11,219 bases of DNA from positions 1 to 11,219 of the forward strand of contig JBCCRH010000181.1 of assembly GCA_039208045.1 (NCBI GenBank), given 5' to 3'. The translations under genes were made by a program, and so were the position numbers. This DNA is from JBCCRH01 sp039208045 (lineage in GTDB: Bacteria > Bacteroidota > Bacteroidia > Chitinophagales > Saprospiraceae). This document shows positions 1 through 6,020 of this stretch, piece after piece (within the stretch, counting starts at the first letter, position 1; each line of letters starts with the position of its first letter). The notes below the pieces were generated by a model that was given only the letters and a program-made list of their open reading frames with translations, ran no database searches and was not told the origin of the DNA.

Positions 1-164
1 GCTGTCATAAATACCAAATTTTGAGTTAGACTATTGTACTCAATAAGTAGGTTCACTTTTGAACGGGTATGGTGGCATTCATTGATAATCAACGACTTTC
101 AACTGCAAGGCACAAGTAATATCGACCATCTAGGCTTAGATTTCTTCTAAAGGAGGAAATAAGC
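1..164. other. Intergenic region downstream of the GH25 gene
   Basis: I see no convincing gene here. There are two short perfect hairpins: TTGAGT at 21-26 pairs with ACTCAA at 38-43, and ATCTA at 128-132 pairs with TAGAT at 137-141 around a GGCT loop. The second lies 24 bp past the stop of the minus-strand GH25 gene and could help end its transcript, but no T-run follows it, so a terminator is not claimed. Confidence 0.4.
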
Positions 165-1037
165 TCACACCCCATGCTCTCTCCAAAAGGCAGCCAACTC
201 CTCAGCCGTGCCTTGGAAAGCATCTCGGTCGCAGTGGCCCACTACTCCTGGTACGGGCGTCGTATCTGGCCCATGTACGCCATCGGTGTATTGCCAGAAG
301 TCGAAGCGGTACCAGCCGTTGGGTGGGGTCGCTGTCGCTAAATAGCGGGCATACCAGAGCCAGCACTTAGATAGGGTAGGGTGGCCTTGGTATTTGGTGA
401 GGTCGCGGAGGTAGTTGCCGCCGTAAATGCCGGGATATTTTCCGGTTTGTTGGTAGATATATTCTACAAAATTAGCGCCTTCAGTGATGGTCATGTTGGT
501 TTGACCAGAAATAGTATCACGCTCAAAATCGAGCACCAATAAGGTATTGCCATCAGGCTGGGCGTGATCGAGGAAGTATTTGGCTTGTGTAGCGCCGTCC
601 CCGCCTGCGCCAAAGTGGTAGGCACCCCATAGTAGCCCTGCTGCTTTAGCCTCTTGCATGCGGGGGCGATAGTAATTATCGTGGAAGGTAAGGTACTGCG
701 TGGCTTTGTGGAAAACGGCTTGCATTCCTCCTGCTTTCGCTTTCGCTAAATCGACGTGGCTATTGAGGTGCGAAATATCGAAGACGGTGTTTACAAAGCC
801 CGGAGGTGGAAAGTTGGAAGAGGGAGCTTTGAAGCCTTTACTTTCTGCTGCTGCTAGCGTAGCGGGGCCTGCAAGGCCATCTACTGCTAGTTTGTTCGCT
901 TTTTGAAAGGCTTCGGTTCCTTCTGCGGTGTGAGGCCCCCAAATGCCGTCTGGGGTGCCCGTAGAGCAGCCTTGATTATTTAAAAATTGCTGCCATGCTT
1001 CGATGACATTCGAAGGTGAGTGTTGGTTAATACTCAT
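165..1037 (-). CDS. Peptidoglycan-binding domain plus GH25 lysozyme-like hydrolase
   Basis: A 290-residue protein predicted to bind and cut peptidoglycan (family GH25, N-acetylmuramidase). An N-terminal PG_binding_1-type domain (about residues 8-65) shows the DGxWG motif at 30-34, FQ at 44-45 and VDGxxG at 52-57. After a Pro-rich linker, a GH25-like barrel (about 82-285) follows. It has the first-strand Asp87 (FDISH), the paired acidic residues Asp170 and Glu172 (VLDFE) and a late Asp270/Asp272 (CDRDAF), matching the usual acidic catalytic set of the family. I start at the ATG at 1035-1037, which gives a 44-bp gap from the upstream aldolase gene. An in-frame ATG at 1106 would add 23 residues including a short hydrophobic run, but would overlap the aldolase gene by 25 bp. 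With the chosen start no signal peptide is visible, so the export route is unclear. It could act in wall turnover, as an antibacterial effector or as a prophage-type endolysin; no other phage genes are nearby. Confidence 0.82.
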   Translation of the reverse strand: MSINQHSPSNVIEAWQQFLNNQGCSTGTPDGIWGPHTAEGTEAFQKANKLAVDGLAGPATLAAAESKGFKAPSSNFPPPGFVNTVFDISHLNSHVDLAKAKAGGMQAVFHKATQYLTFHDNYYRPRMQEAKAAGLLWGAYHFGAGGDGATQAKYFLDHAQPDGNTLLVLDFERDTISGQTNMTITEGANFVEYIYQQTGKYPGIYGGNYLRDLTKYQGHPTLSKCWLWYARYLATATPPNGWYRFDFWQYTDGVHGPDTTPVPGVVGHCDRDAFQGTAEELAAFWREHGV

Positions 1038-1081
1038 GGATGTAGGTTTTAGGTGTATAAAAAACAATCGAATCAGTACCA

Positions 1082-2119
1082 CTAAAACGTTAACTTTTGC
1101 AAGCAACTCAAAGTGGTATCCAGCATCGATTCTGTAAAATCTAAATGGGTCACAAAGCGCACTGTCTGTGGGCCGAAGGGAGCGGCATGAATCCCATGCT
1201 CTGCCACCTTAGCCAAAAACGTATCCGCCATCAATTCCCCCGCTAAGTCAAAAATAACAATATTTGAACGCACGGGCCGCACCTTTTCTATATACGGTAA
1301 TTGCTCCAAGATGTTACCTATGCGCTTCGCTCGTTCATTATCTTCCTTCAAGCGGTCTACTTGGTGCTCAATGGCATATAAGCACGCTGCCGCTAAATAA
1401 CCTGCTTGGCGCATCCCGCCCCCCATCACTTTCCGAAACCGCCGCGCCTCCCGAATAAAATCAGCCCGCCCAATCAGTACCGACCCCACCGGCGCACCCA
1501 ATCCTTTCGATAAGCAGATTGAGACACTATCAAACAGCGCTCCCACCTCCTGCGTCGATTCGCCCGTTTCCACCAAGGCATTGAATAGCCGCGCTCCATC
1601 CAGGTGCAAGCCCAAGCCATGCTTTTGGCACACCTGCTGGATAGGCCGAATTTCATCGAGGGTATAATAGCTTCCCCCACCTTTGTTACACGTATTTTCC
1701 AGCACCACCAATCGCGTAATCGGCAGCCAGTCAAATACGGGTTTTATAGCGGCCTTGACTTGAGCTGCCGTCACCTTCCCATTCGTCCCCTGAATCAAGT
1801 TGATCCCTACGCCAGAGTTAAAGGCATAGCCCCCCGTCTCGTACTGATACACATGCGAATAGTGATCGCAAATCACCTCATCCAGCGGATTCGTATGCAC
1901 CTTAATCGCTATCTGATTCGTCATCGTCCCCGAGGGACAAAATAGAGCGGCTTCTTTGCCAAATAGCTCCGCCATTTTCGCTTCCAGCGCATTCACGGTG
2001 GGGTCTTGCCCAAATACATCATCCCCTACTTTTGCTTTAAACATGGCTTCGAGCATCCCTGGTGTAGGCTTGGTTACGGTATCAGAAATCAGATTAATCA
2101 TAGGTATCGTATTTTCCAT
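1082..2119 (-). CDS. ltaE: Low-specificity L-threonine aldolase
   Basis: A complete PLP-dependent fold-type I aldolase of 345 residues, the usual length. The family cleaves L-threonine and L-allo-threonine to glycine and acetaldehyde in the cytosol. Visible landmarks are SDTVTKP near the N-terminus, VGDDVFGQDPTVNALE (31-46), His90 followed by YQYE in the cofactor pocket, HLDGAR (172-177, with Asp174 contacting the pyridine nitrogen) and the Schiff-base lysine Lys205 in SICLSKGLGAPVGS. The FRKVMGGGMRQAG stretch at 228-240 is also typical. The family normally begins at MIDLRSDT, which aligns with Met7, so translation may really start at 2101 rather than 2119; both lack a Shine-Dalgarno sequence. 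It is divergent from the plus-strand cassette at 2214 across 94 bp. The GH25 gene follows 44 bp downstream on the same strand, so cotranscription is possible though functionally unexplained. Confidence 0.93.
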   Translation of the reverse strand: MENTIPMINLISDTVTKPTPGMLEAMFKAKVGDDVFGQDPTVNALEAKMAELFGKEAALFCPSGTMTNQIAIKVHTNPLDEVICDHYSHVYQYETGGYAFNSGVGINLIQGTNGKVTAAQVKAAIKPVFDWLPITRLVVLENTCNKGGGSYYTLDEIRPIQQVCQKHGLGLHLDGARLFNALVETGESTQEVGALFDSVSICLSKGLGAPVGSVLIGRADFIREARRFRKVMGGGMRQAGYLAAACLYAIEHQVDRLKEDNERAKRIGNILEQLPYIEKVRPVRSNIVIFDLAGELMADTFLAKVAEHGIHAAPFGPQTVRFVTHLDFTESMLDTTLSCLQKLTF

Positions 2120-2213
2120 TTCAGTGCGCTACGAAAATAGCAATTTTGGAAAAGCTCTTGCTCTTTCCGCCCCTTTTTTCTAACTTACAACGCTCTTTTA
2201 AACTGAAATTATT

Positions 2214-2726
2214 ATGATTGACGCGCCTCCGAAGCAGCCCAAGGTAGACCGGGCCAATGAACCGTCTCCATCCAATACCTTGCATTTATGGGTAATTGGT
2301 TTTATTTTGTTAGCAGCAGCCAGCTTCCCCTTTATCGTCTGGGATGATGAGGGAAATCCCGATATTTCGCCAGAGCGGAAGAAGAAATTGGAAAAAGTGC
2401 TCAAAGAATTTGATGATGCGGAGCAGTATGCTTTGATTGTAGCTAAAGCAGGCTATTTTCCTTGTTTTTCCTGTAAAGAAGCTACTGAAATATACTTGAA
2501 CGTTGGAGAAGTTTATAAATATGGTGTTACTAAAAAAGGAGTAAAACCTAGATATGGAAAATCACTTCAAGGGACTGGACTAATCTATGTGAGACAATTT
2601 CGAGGAGATATTACTCAATGTCTTAAAGAAGAAAGGCGAAAGATATTTCGCTACCCTTTATTACCAGAAAACTTAAAGCGGAAAGAGAAATTGATTCGAC
2701 CGCCAGGAAATAAACGAGATGATTAA
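2214..2726 (+). CDS. Membrane-anchored protein with GIY-YIG-like toxin-type domain
   Basis: A 170-residue protein without a firm family assignment. A Pro-rich N-terminal tail is followed by one hydrophobic segment (about 24-43), an acidic turn and a charged helix (51-70). The rest is a compact domain: CFSC (84-87), EIY (92-94), YKYG (101-104), RY (113-114), a Glu pair (139-140) and a C-terminal PPGN (163-166). The order Y, YxYG, R, E, N is that expected of a GIY-YIG nuclease fold. From memory the block also resembles C-terminal domains of Bacteroidota RHS/polymorphic toxins that end in PPGNK. The more positive N-terminal side suggests the domain lies outside the inner membrane (inference). 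It starts at the ATG at 2214, with an A/T-rich leader and no SD. Its TAA stop overlaps the next ATG (TAATG), implying translational coupling to a possible immunity partner. The DNA is visibly richer in A+T than the flanking genes, suggesting acquisition. A non-toxin membrane protein remains possible. Confidence 0.6.
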   Translation: MIDAPPKQPKVDRANEPSPSNTLHLWVIGFILLAAASFPFIVWDDEGNPDISPERKKKLEKVLKEFDDAEQYALIVAKAGYFPCFSCKEATEIYLNVGEVYKYGVTKKGVKPRYGKSLQGTGLIYVRQFRGDITQCLKEERRKIFRYPLLPENLKRKEKLIRPPGNKRDD

Positions 2727-3154
2727 TGGAAATAAATAAAGAATTTGGATTTAATGGTGTTCTTTGGCATGAGCTTGGAACTCAGATCATTCATAAGATT
2801 AAGTCTTTTGAAACAACATTCAATGATTCTCTTAATCTATCTGAATATAGCTCTACTGTTACCAGTATTTTATTCTTCTGGATCATAGATCTTTCAGACG
2901 ATACAATACATGAAGAACAAATATCTTTTGGCAGAAAAAACAAAGATATATTCATTATGCATAAGGCAGACTATCAATCTGTTAAAGATGCAGATGAGCA
3001 TACCGTTTCTGTGATCCTAGCCGAGGCTTACCTGGATGGAATACAGAAAATTGAAGGGCTCAAAATTAAAGACTTTGATTACACACATTTTCGAAATGAT
3101 GTTATACAACTTTTCGAAGGGCAAGGTTGGTTACAATTAGCGAAAGCTTCCTAG
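2726..3154 (+). CDS. Small hypothetical protein, candidate immunity partner
   Basis: A 142-residue soluble-looking protein that I do not recognise. It has no signal peptide and no clear membrane helix; the only hydrophobic stretch, around residues 48-53 (ILFFWI), looks like a buried strand. The composition is acidic, with many Asp and Glu, as is common for immunity proteins of basic nucleases. The C-terminal half (about 85-138) reads as alternating helices ending in a FRNDVIQLFEGQGW stretch. Its ATG shares one base with the stop of the preceding gene, so the two are very probably co-translated from one mRNA, which is the usual layout of a toxin followed by its immunity gene. The A+T-rich codon use matches that of the upstream gene and differs from the flanks, so both probably arrived together. 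The immunity role is inferred from position, size and charge only. Confidence 0.7.
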   Translation: MEINKEFGFNGVLWHELGTQIIHKIKSFETTFNDSLNLSEYSSTVTSILFFWIIDLSDDTIHEEQISFGRKNKDIFIMHKADYQSVKDADEHTVSVILAEAYLDGIQKIEGLKIKDFDYTHFRNDVIQLFEGQGWLQLAKAS

Positions 3155-3205
3155 GCTCGCAGTTCGATGCCTTATAATTGAGGTTTAATTTTAGAGTATA
3201 ACCTC

Positions 3206-3288
3206 GCGGATTGCAAATCCGCTGAGCGCGGACTATGCTGTTATGTGACAAAAGAACCCTGCACGTGCTTAGCGGATTTGCGATCTGC
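3206..3288. repeat. REPIN-like pair of inverted short palindromes
   Basis: Two short hairpins lie in opposite orientation between convergent genes. The left one (3206-3222) has a 7-bp perfect stem, GCGGATT/AATCCGC, around a GCA loop. The right one (3272-3288) has the stem GCGGAT/ATCTGC with one G-T pair and a TTGCG loop. The left 18-mer (3206-3223) matches the reverse complement of the right (3271-3288) at 16 of 18 positions, with about 47 bp between them. This is the architecture of a REP doublet (REPIN/BIME), which elsewhere is mobilised by a RAYT transposase; none is present here. Because the genes ending at 3154 and 3305 converge on it, it may also act as a bidirectional transcript end, although it lacks a T-run. 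Confidence 0.6.
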
Positions 3289-3304
3289 AGGCCTCACGAC
3301 CATT

Positions 3305-4258
3305 TTACCACGCCCGCAGCCCCAATAATCTCTCCCCCAATTCCGTCAAATCTGCTGTACGATACTTCGTCCGTTCCCAATCTCTAGGATCGCCCGGGAA
3401 GGCATAGCCCTCTGGCGCAATCCGATCTTTCCAGGATTGAATTCGCCAATTTAGTAGTGCCTGGTCTTCAGGCTGTGCAGGCATCATGGAGATGTACTGG
3501 GCGATGCGTACTTTGTCTGCACTACGATTAGGGCGGATGCCGTGGGGGAGGCAGCTATTGAAAATAAGCAAGTCACCCGCTTCGAGGCCTACTTTCACCA
3601 GGTGCTCCTCCAAGCCGGTGATATCGGGCTGGAAGGGATTGCGATCTTTGGGTTGCGTCAGTTTCCAAGTGTCATAGTTGCGGTAGAGCCAAGGGATGCA
3701 TTGGAAGCCACCCGTATCGGGATCGAGCTGGTCGGAGAGGGCAAGGACGCCCTGTATGTTTTGGGGTTTGGTTGCTGGATCGTAGTCCCAGTGGATGAAG
3801 CCTTTATATTCGAAGCCGGGGCGGATGGGGAAATTGAGGTTAGCGCGGTCGATCGTTACCCAGAGTTTTTCGGTTCCCCAAACGTCGACAAAAGCGTCGT
3901 AGACGCGTTGGGTTTGGCGGTTATTCCAGAGGTGTTGATGGTTGTAGACTTCGACCATGCCTGTACCTGCTAATTCTTTCATTTGCATGGTAGCACGTGG
4001 GGCGGTGTACCAGGTAGTTGGATCGGTGGGGCTTTTTTCTTCGAATTCCCAGAGGAACTGTGCTGTTGCTTCAGCCTGTGCCTTGGGCACGGCACTCTTG
4101 ATGACAATAAAGCCGTTGTGGCGCCAGAATTCCCAGTCTGCTTCGCTTAGCACGCGGAGGGCTTTACCATTAGAGCGGTCGTTGAGTTTTTGCTTGCTAC
4201 TTTTGGCCGTAGAGGGATTGCCAGGGATGTCTTTATGGGCGTTTTGAATTGTTTCCAT
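3305..4258 (-). CDS. Phytanoyl-CoA dioxygenase (PhyH) family protein
   Basis: A 317-residue non-heme Fe(II)/2-oxoglutarate-dependent oxygenase of the PhyH superfamily; these hydroxylate small organic substrates in the cytosol. The family N-terminal pattern is present after a hydrophilic, Lys-rich leader (1-34): LSEADWEFWRHNGFIVIKSAVP (37-58). The iron triad is His156 and Asp158 (IHWDYD) with the distal His239 (LPHGIRPNRS), and Arg251 is the likely 2-oxoglutarate contact. GGFQCIPW (183-190) and the GDLLIFNS strand (228-235) before the distal His are typical. The substrate cannot be read from the sequence. The gene starts 53 bp after gltD on the same strand and may be transcribed with it, which would place a 2-oxoglutarate-consuming enzyme beside a 2-oxoglutarate-consuming synthase; this may be coincidental. 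It faces the REPIN-like element and the plus-strand cassette. Confidence 0.88.
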   Translation of the reverse strand: METIQNAHKDIPGNPSTAKSSKQKLNDRSNGKALRVLSEADWEFWRHNGFIVIKSAVPKAQAEATAQFLWEFEEKSPTDPTTWYTAPRATMQMKELAGTGMVEVYNHQHLWNNRQTQRVYDAFVDVWGTEKLWVTIDRANLNFPIRPGFEYKGFIHWDYDPATKPQNIQGVLALSDQLDPDTGGFQCIPWLYRNYDTWKLTQPKDRNPFQPDITGLEEHLVKVGLEAGDLLIFNSCLPHGIRPNRSADKVRIAQYISMMPAQPEDQALLNWRIQSWKDRIAPEGYAFPGDPRDWERTKYRTADLTELGERLLGLRAW

Positions 4259-4290
4259 GCGTATTCTGTTTCTTTTGTGGAAAAATACGC
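4259..4290 (-). promoter_or_regulatory. Hairpin abutting the PhyH start codon
   Basis: GCGTATT (4259-4265) and AATACGC (4284-4290) form a perfect 7-bp inverted repeat with an 18-nt loop. In the minus-strand transcript it ends exactly at the base before the PhyH ATG, inside the 53-bp gap after gltD. Such a stem could hide or present the start region, or mark an operator or processing point. The function is inference and a chance occurrence is possible. Confidence 0.35.
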
Positions 4291-4311
4291 AAAAAATTAC
4301 TTCAAATGCTC

Positions 4312-5781
4312 TTACATCTTCACCTCCAAATACGATCCTTCTTTCTGCTCCAGGGTAGAACTCCCCATCAAATACGTATCGATGCGATGTGCTGCCTCTC
4401 TACCCTCAGAGATAGCCCAAACCACCAAGGATTGCCCCCGGCGCATATCGCCAGCGGCGAATACTTTGGGAACGCTAGTCTGGTAGTTCTCTGTTTGTAC
4501 ATTACCGCGTTTATCTAGTGCTACACCAAGTTGGGCAAGCATGCCATTTTTCTTAGGATGTACGAAGCCAACTGCTAATAGTGCTAGGTCGCATTCCATT
4601 TCGCGCAGGCTGTCGGGAATTTCCTGGAAGCCATAACGGCCGGTAGTTGGATTCTTGCTCCATTCAATATCTACTACTTGGAGGGCCCGTAATGTGCCGT
4701 CTTCATTGCCGAGGAATGCTTTGGTGAGAATGCTCCAGTTGCGTTCGCAGCCTTCTTCGTGTGAAGAGGAGGTACGCAGGGTCATCGGCCAATTGGGCCA
4801 GTTGTTGGGATCGCGCTCCATGCCAGGCTTAAACATCAGCTCTAACTGCTGCACTGACTCCGCGCGTTGGCGATTGGAAGTACCTACACAATCCGCTCCC
4901 GTATCGCCACCACCAATCACTACGACTTTTTTACCTTTTGCTTCTAGCAAGACTTCAGGAGTAAATTGATCACCGGCTACTCTGCGATTATTTTGTTCCA
5001 AAAAGTCCATCGCAAAATGTACGCCGTCTAGGTCTCTACCAGGGATGTTGAGGTCGCGCGGGATGGTCGAGCCACCCGCTAGTAGAACCGCATCAAAGGT
5101 ATCTTTCAACTCTTCTGCATCGATCGTGCTTCCGATGTCCACACTTGTCTTAAACCGAATTCCCTCTGCTTCCATAATCGCAATGCGGCGCTCCAAGGTC
5201 CACTTCTCCAATTTGAAATCGGGAATGCCATAGCGCAATAGTCCCCCAATACGATCCTTGCGTTCAAAGACTGTCACGGTATGTCCAGCCTTATTGAGCT
5301 GTGCTGCCGCCGCCAAGCCTGCCGGGCCAGATCCCACAATGGCGATTTTTTTGCCCGTACGTAGCGTAGGAGGCTGCGGCTTAATATACCCTTTCTCAAA
5401 AGCCATTTCTGCAATCGACTTCTCAACGTGCTCAATTGCCACAGGGGGCTGATTGATCCCCAGTACGCAAGCGGCCTCACAAGGCGCCGGACAGATACGC
5501 CCCGTAAATTCTGGAAAATTATTCGTACTACTCAGAATTTCATAGGCTCTATACCAATCTTCCTCATGCACCGCTTCATTAAATTCTGGAATAATATTCC
5601 CCAGTGGACAGCCATTATGACAAAAAGGAATGCCACAGTCCATACAGCGCGAAGCTTGCTGGGTCGTCTGCTCTATCGGAAAATCTTCATAGATCTCTTT
5701 ATAGTCCTTCAGGCGCTGCTCTGGATTTCTCGCCTTTGGTAATGTTCTATCGTATTTTAAAAAACCTTTTGGATCTGACAT
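4312..5781 (-). CDS. gltD: Glutamate synthase small (beta) subunit
   Basis: A complete 489-residue NADPH-dependent GltD. It takes electrons from NADPH onto FAD and passes them through iron-sulfur clusters to GltB, supporting glutamate formation from glutamine and 2-oxoglutarate in the cytosol. The N-terminal cluster domain shows Cys46, Cys49, Cys54 and Cys58 (CxxCxxxxCxxxC), then Cys97, Cys101 and Cys105 (CPxPCExxC). The FAD-binding Rossmann motif is IVGSGPAGL (148-156) with ERKDRIGGLLRYGIP following. The NADPH-binding motif is VIGGGDTGAD (288-297). The C-terminal FAD contact is VFAAGDMRRGQSLVVWAISEG (440-460). The length matches the family (about 470-490 residues). It lies downstream of gltB but is separated from it by 239 bp of unusual repeat-rich DNA instead of the usual short gap, so its expression relative to gltB may be tuned there. 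The PhyH-family gene follows 53 bp downstream. Confidence 0.96.
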   Translation of the reverse strand: MSDPKGFLKYDRTLPKARNPEQRLKDYKEIYEDFPIEQTTQQASRCMDCGIPFCHNGCPLGNIIPEFNEAVHEEDWYRAYEILSSTNNFPEFTGRICPAPCEAACVLGINQPPVAIEHVEKSIAEMAFEKGYIKPQPPTLRTGKKIAIVGSGPAGLAAAAQLNKAGHTVTVFERKDRIGGLLRYGIPDFKLEKWTLERRIAIMEAEGIRFKTSVDIGSTIDAEELKDTFDAVLLAGGSTIPRDLNIPGRDLDGVHFAMDFLEQNNRRVAGDQFTPEVLLEAKGKKVVVIGGGDTGADCVGTSNRQRAESVQQLELMFKPGMERDPNNWPNWPMTLRTSSSHEEGCERNWSILTKAFLGNEDGTLRALQVVDIEWSKNPTTGRYGFQEIPDSLREMECDLALLAVGFVHPKKNGMLAQLGVALDKRGNVQTENYQTSVPKVFAAGDMRRGQSLVVWAISEGREAAHRIDTYLMGSSTLEQKEGSYLEVKM

Positions 5782-5787
5782 GATTTG

Positions 5788-5954
5788 GTTTGAGAGTTTA
5801 AGAGTTTAGGGGTTTGAGGGTTTTTTTGGTTTGGGAGTTTTTTTGGTTTAAGAGTTTAGGGGTTAGAGGTTTTTTTGGTTTGGGAGTTTAGGGGTTTGAG
5901 GGTTTGAGAGTTTTTTTGGTTTGGGAGTTTAGGAGTTTGAGGGTTTAAGAGTTA
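5788..5954 (+). repeat. Tandem 8-bp repeat array (GTTTRRGR), about 20 units
   Basis: From 5788 the sequence divides almost without gaps into 8-bp units GTTTGAGA, GTTTAAGA, GTTTAGGG, GTTTGAGG and GTTTGGGA. These are punctuated by 9-bp GTTTTTTTG units at 5820, 5837 and 5910, with an 8-bp version at 5870. A higher order is visible: the unit order AAGA, AGGG, GAGG, T-run, GGGA at 5796-5836 recurs at 5846-5885 and, with variation, at 5886-5926, giving a ~41-bp period. The array occupies most of the gltB-gltD gap and begins 6 bp before the gltD start codon. Its G-rich strand is the template strand of both genes, so the mRNA copy is C- and A-rich. No gene is visible in it. Confidence 0.85.
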
Positions 5955-5960
5955 TGATAA

Positions 5961-6016
5961 TACTAAATCCTTCAACACCCAAATCCCTAAACTCCTCAAC
6001 CCTTAAACCCTCAAAC
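5961..6016 (-). repeat. Oppositely oriented arm of the 8-bp repeat array
   Basis: Read on the minus strand from 6016, the same 8-bp units recur: GTTTGAGG, GTTTAAGG, GTTGAGGA, GTTTAGGG, ATTTGGGT and GTTGAAGG, plus a decayed unit at 5961-5968. They start 4 bp after the gltB stop. A 15-bp perfect inverted match joins 5935-5949 to 6002-6016, and many other registers pair almost as well. The gltB-gltD transcript can therefore form a long stem between the two genes. Possible roles are mRNA stabilisation of gltB, partial termination or simple repeat expansion (inference). Confidence 0.8.
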
Positions 6017-6020
6017 CAAC

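Noticed and set aside
149..340. A strong Shine-Dalgarno-like AAAGGAGG on the plus strand followed by an ATG at 173 and about 55 open codons
   Set aside because: The frame runs antisense through the conserved GH25 C-terminus, has no recognisable protein features, and the other genes here do not use SD sequences.
2132..2148. Near matches to the Bacteroidota -7 box on both strands between ltaE and the plus-strand cassette (TATTTTCG minus, CAATTTTG plus)
   Set aside because: Each has one mismatch and no -33 box at the expected distance, so neither is claimed as a promoter.
3206..3288. Possible CRISPR repeat pair
   Set aside because: There are only two copies, in opposite orientation, each internally palindromic and with no array or cas gene; a REP doublet fits better.
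3542..3973. Plus-strand open frame of about 143 codons inside the PhyH gene
   Set aside because: It is antisense to the iron-binding core of a clear PhyH-family gene and has no domain of its own.
5788..6016. Possible CRISPR array or small protein gene in the gltB-gltD gap
   Set aside because: The units are 8 bp with no spacers, and translations are low-complexity with no initiation context; it is a tandem repeat.
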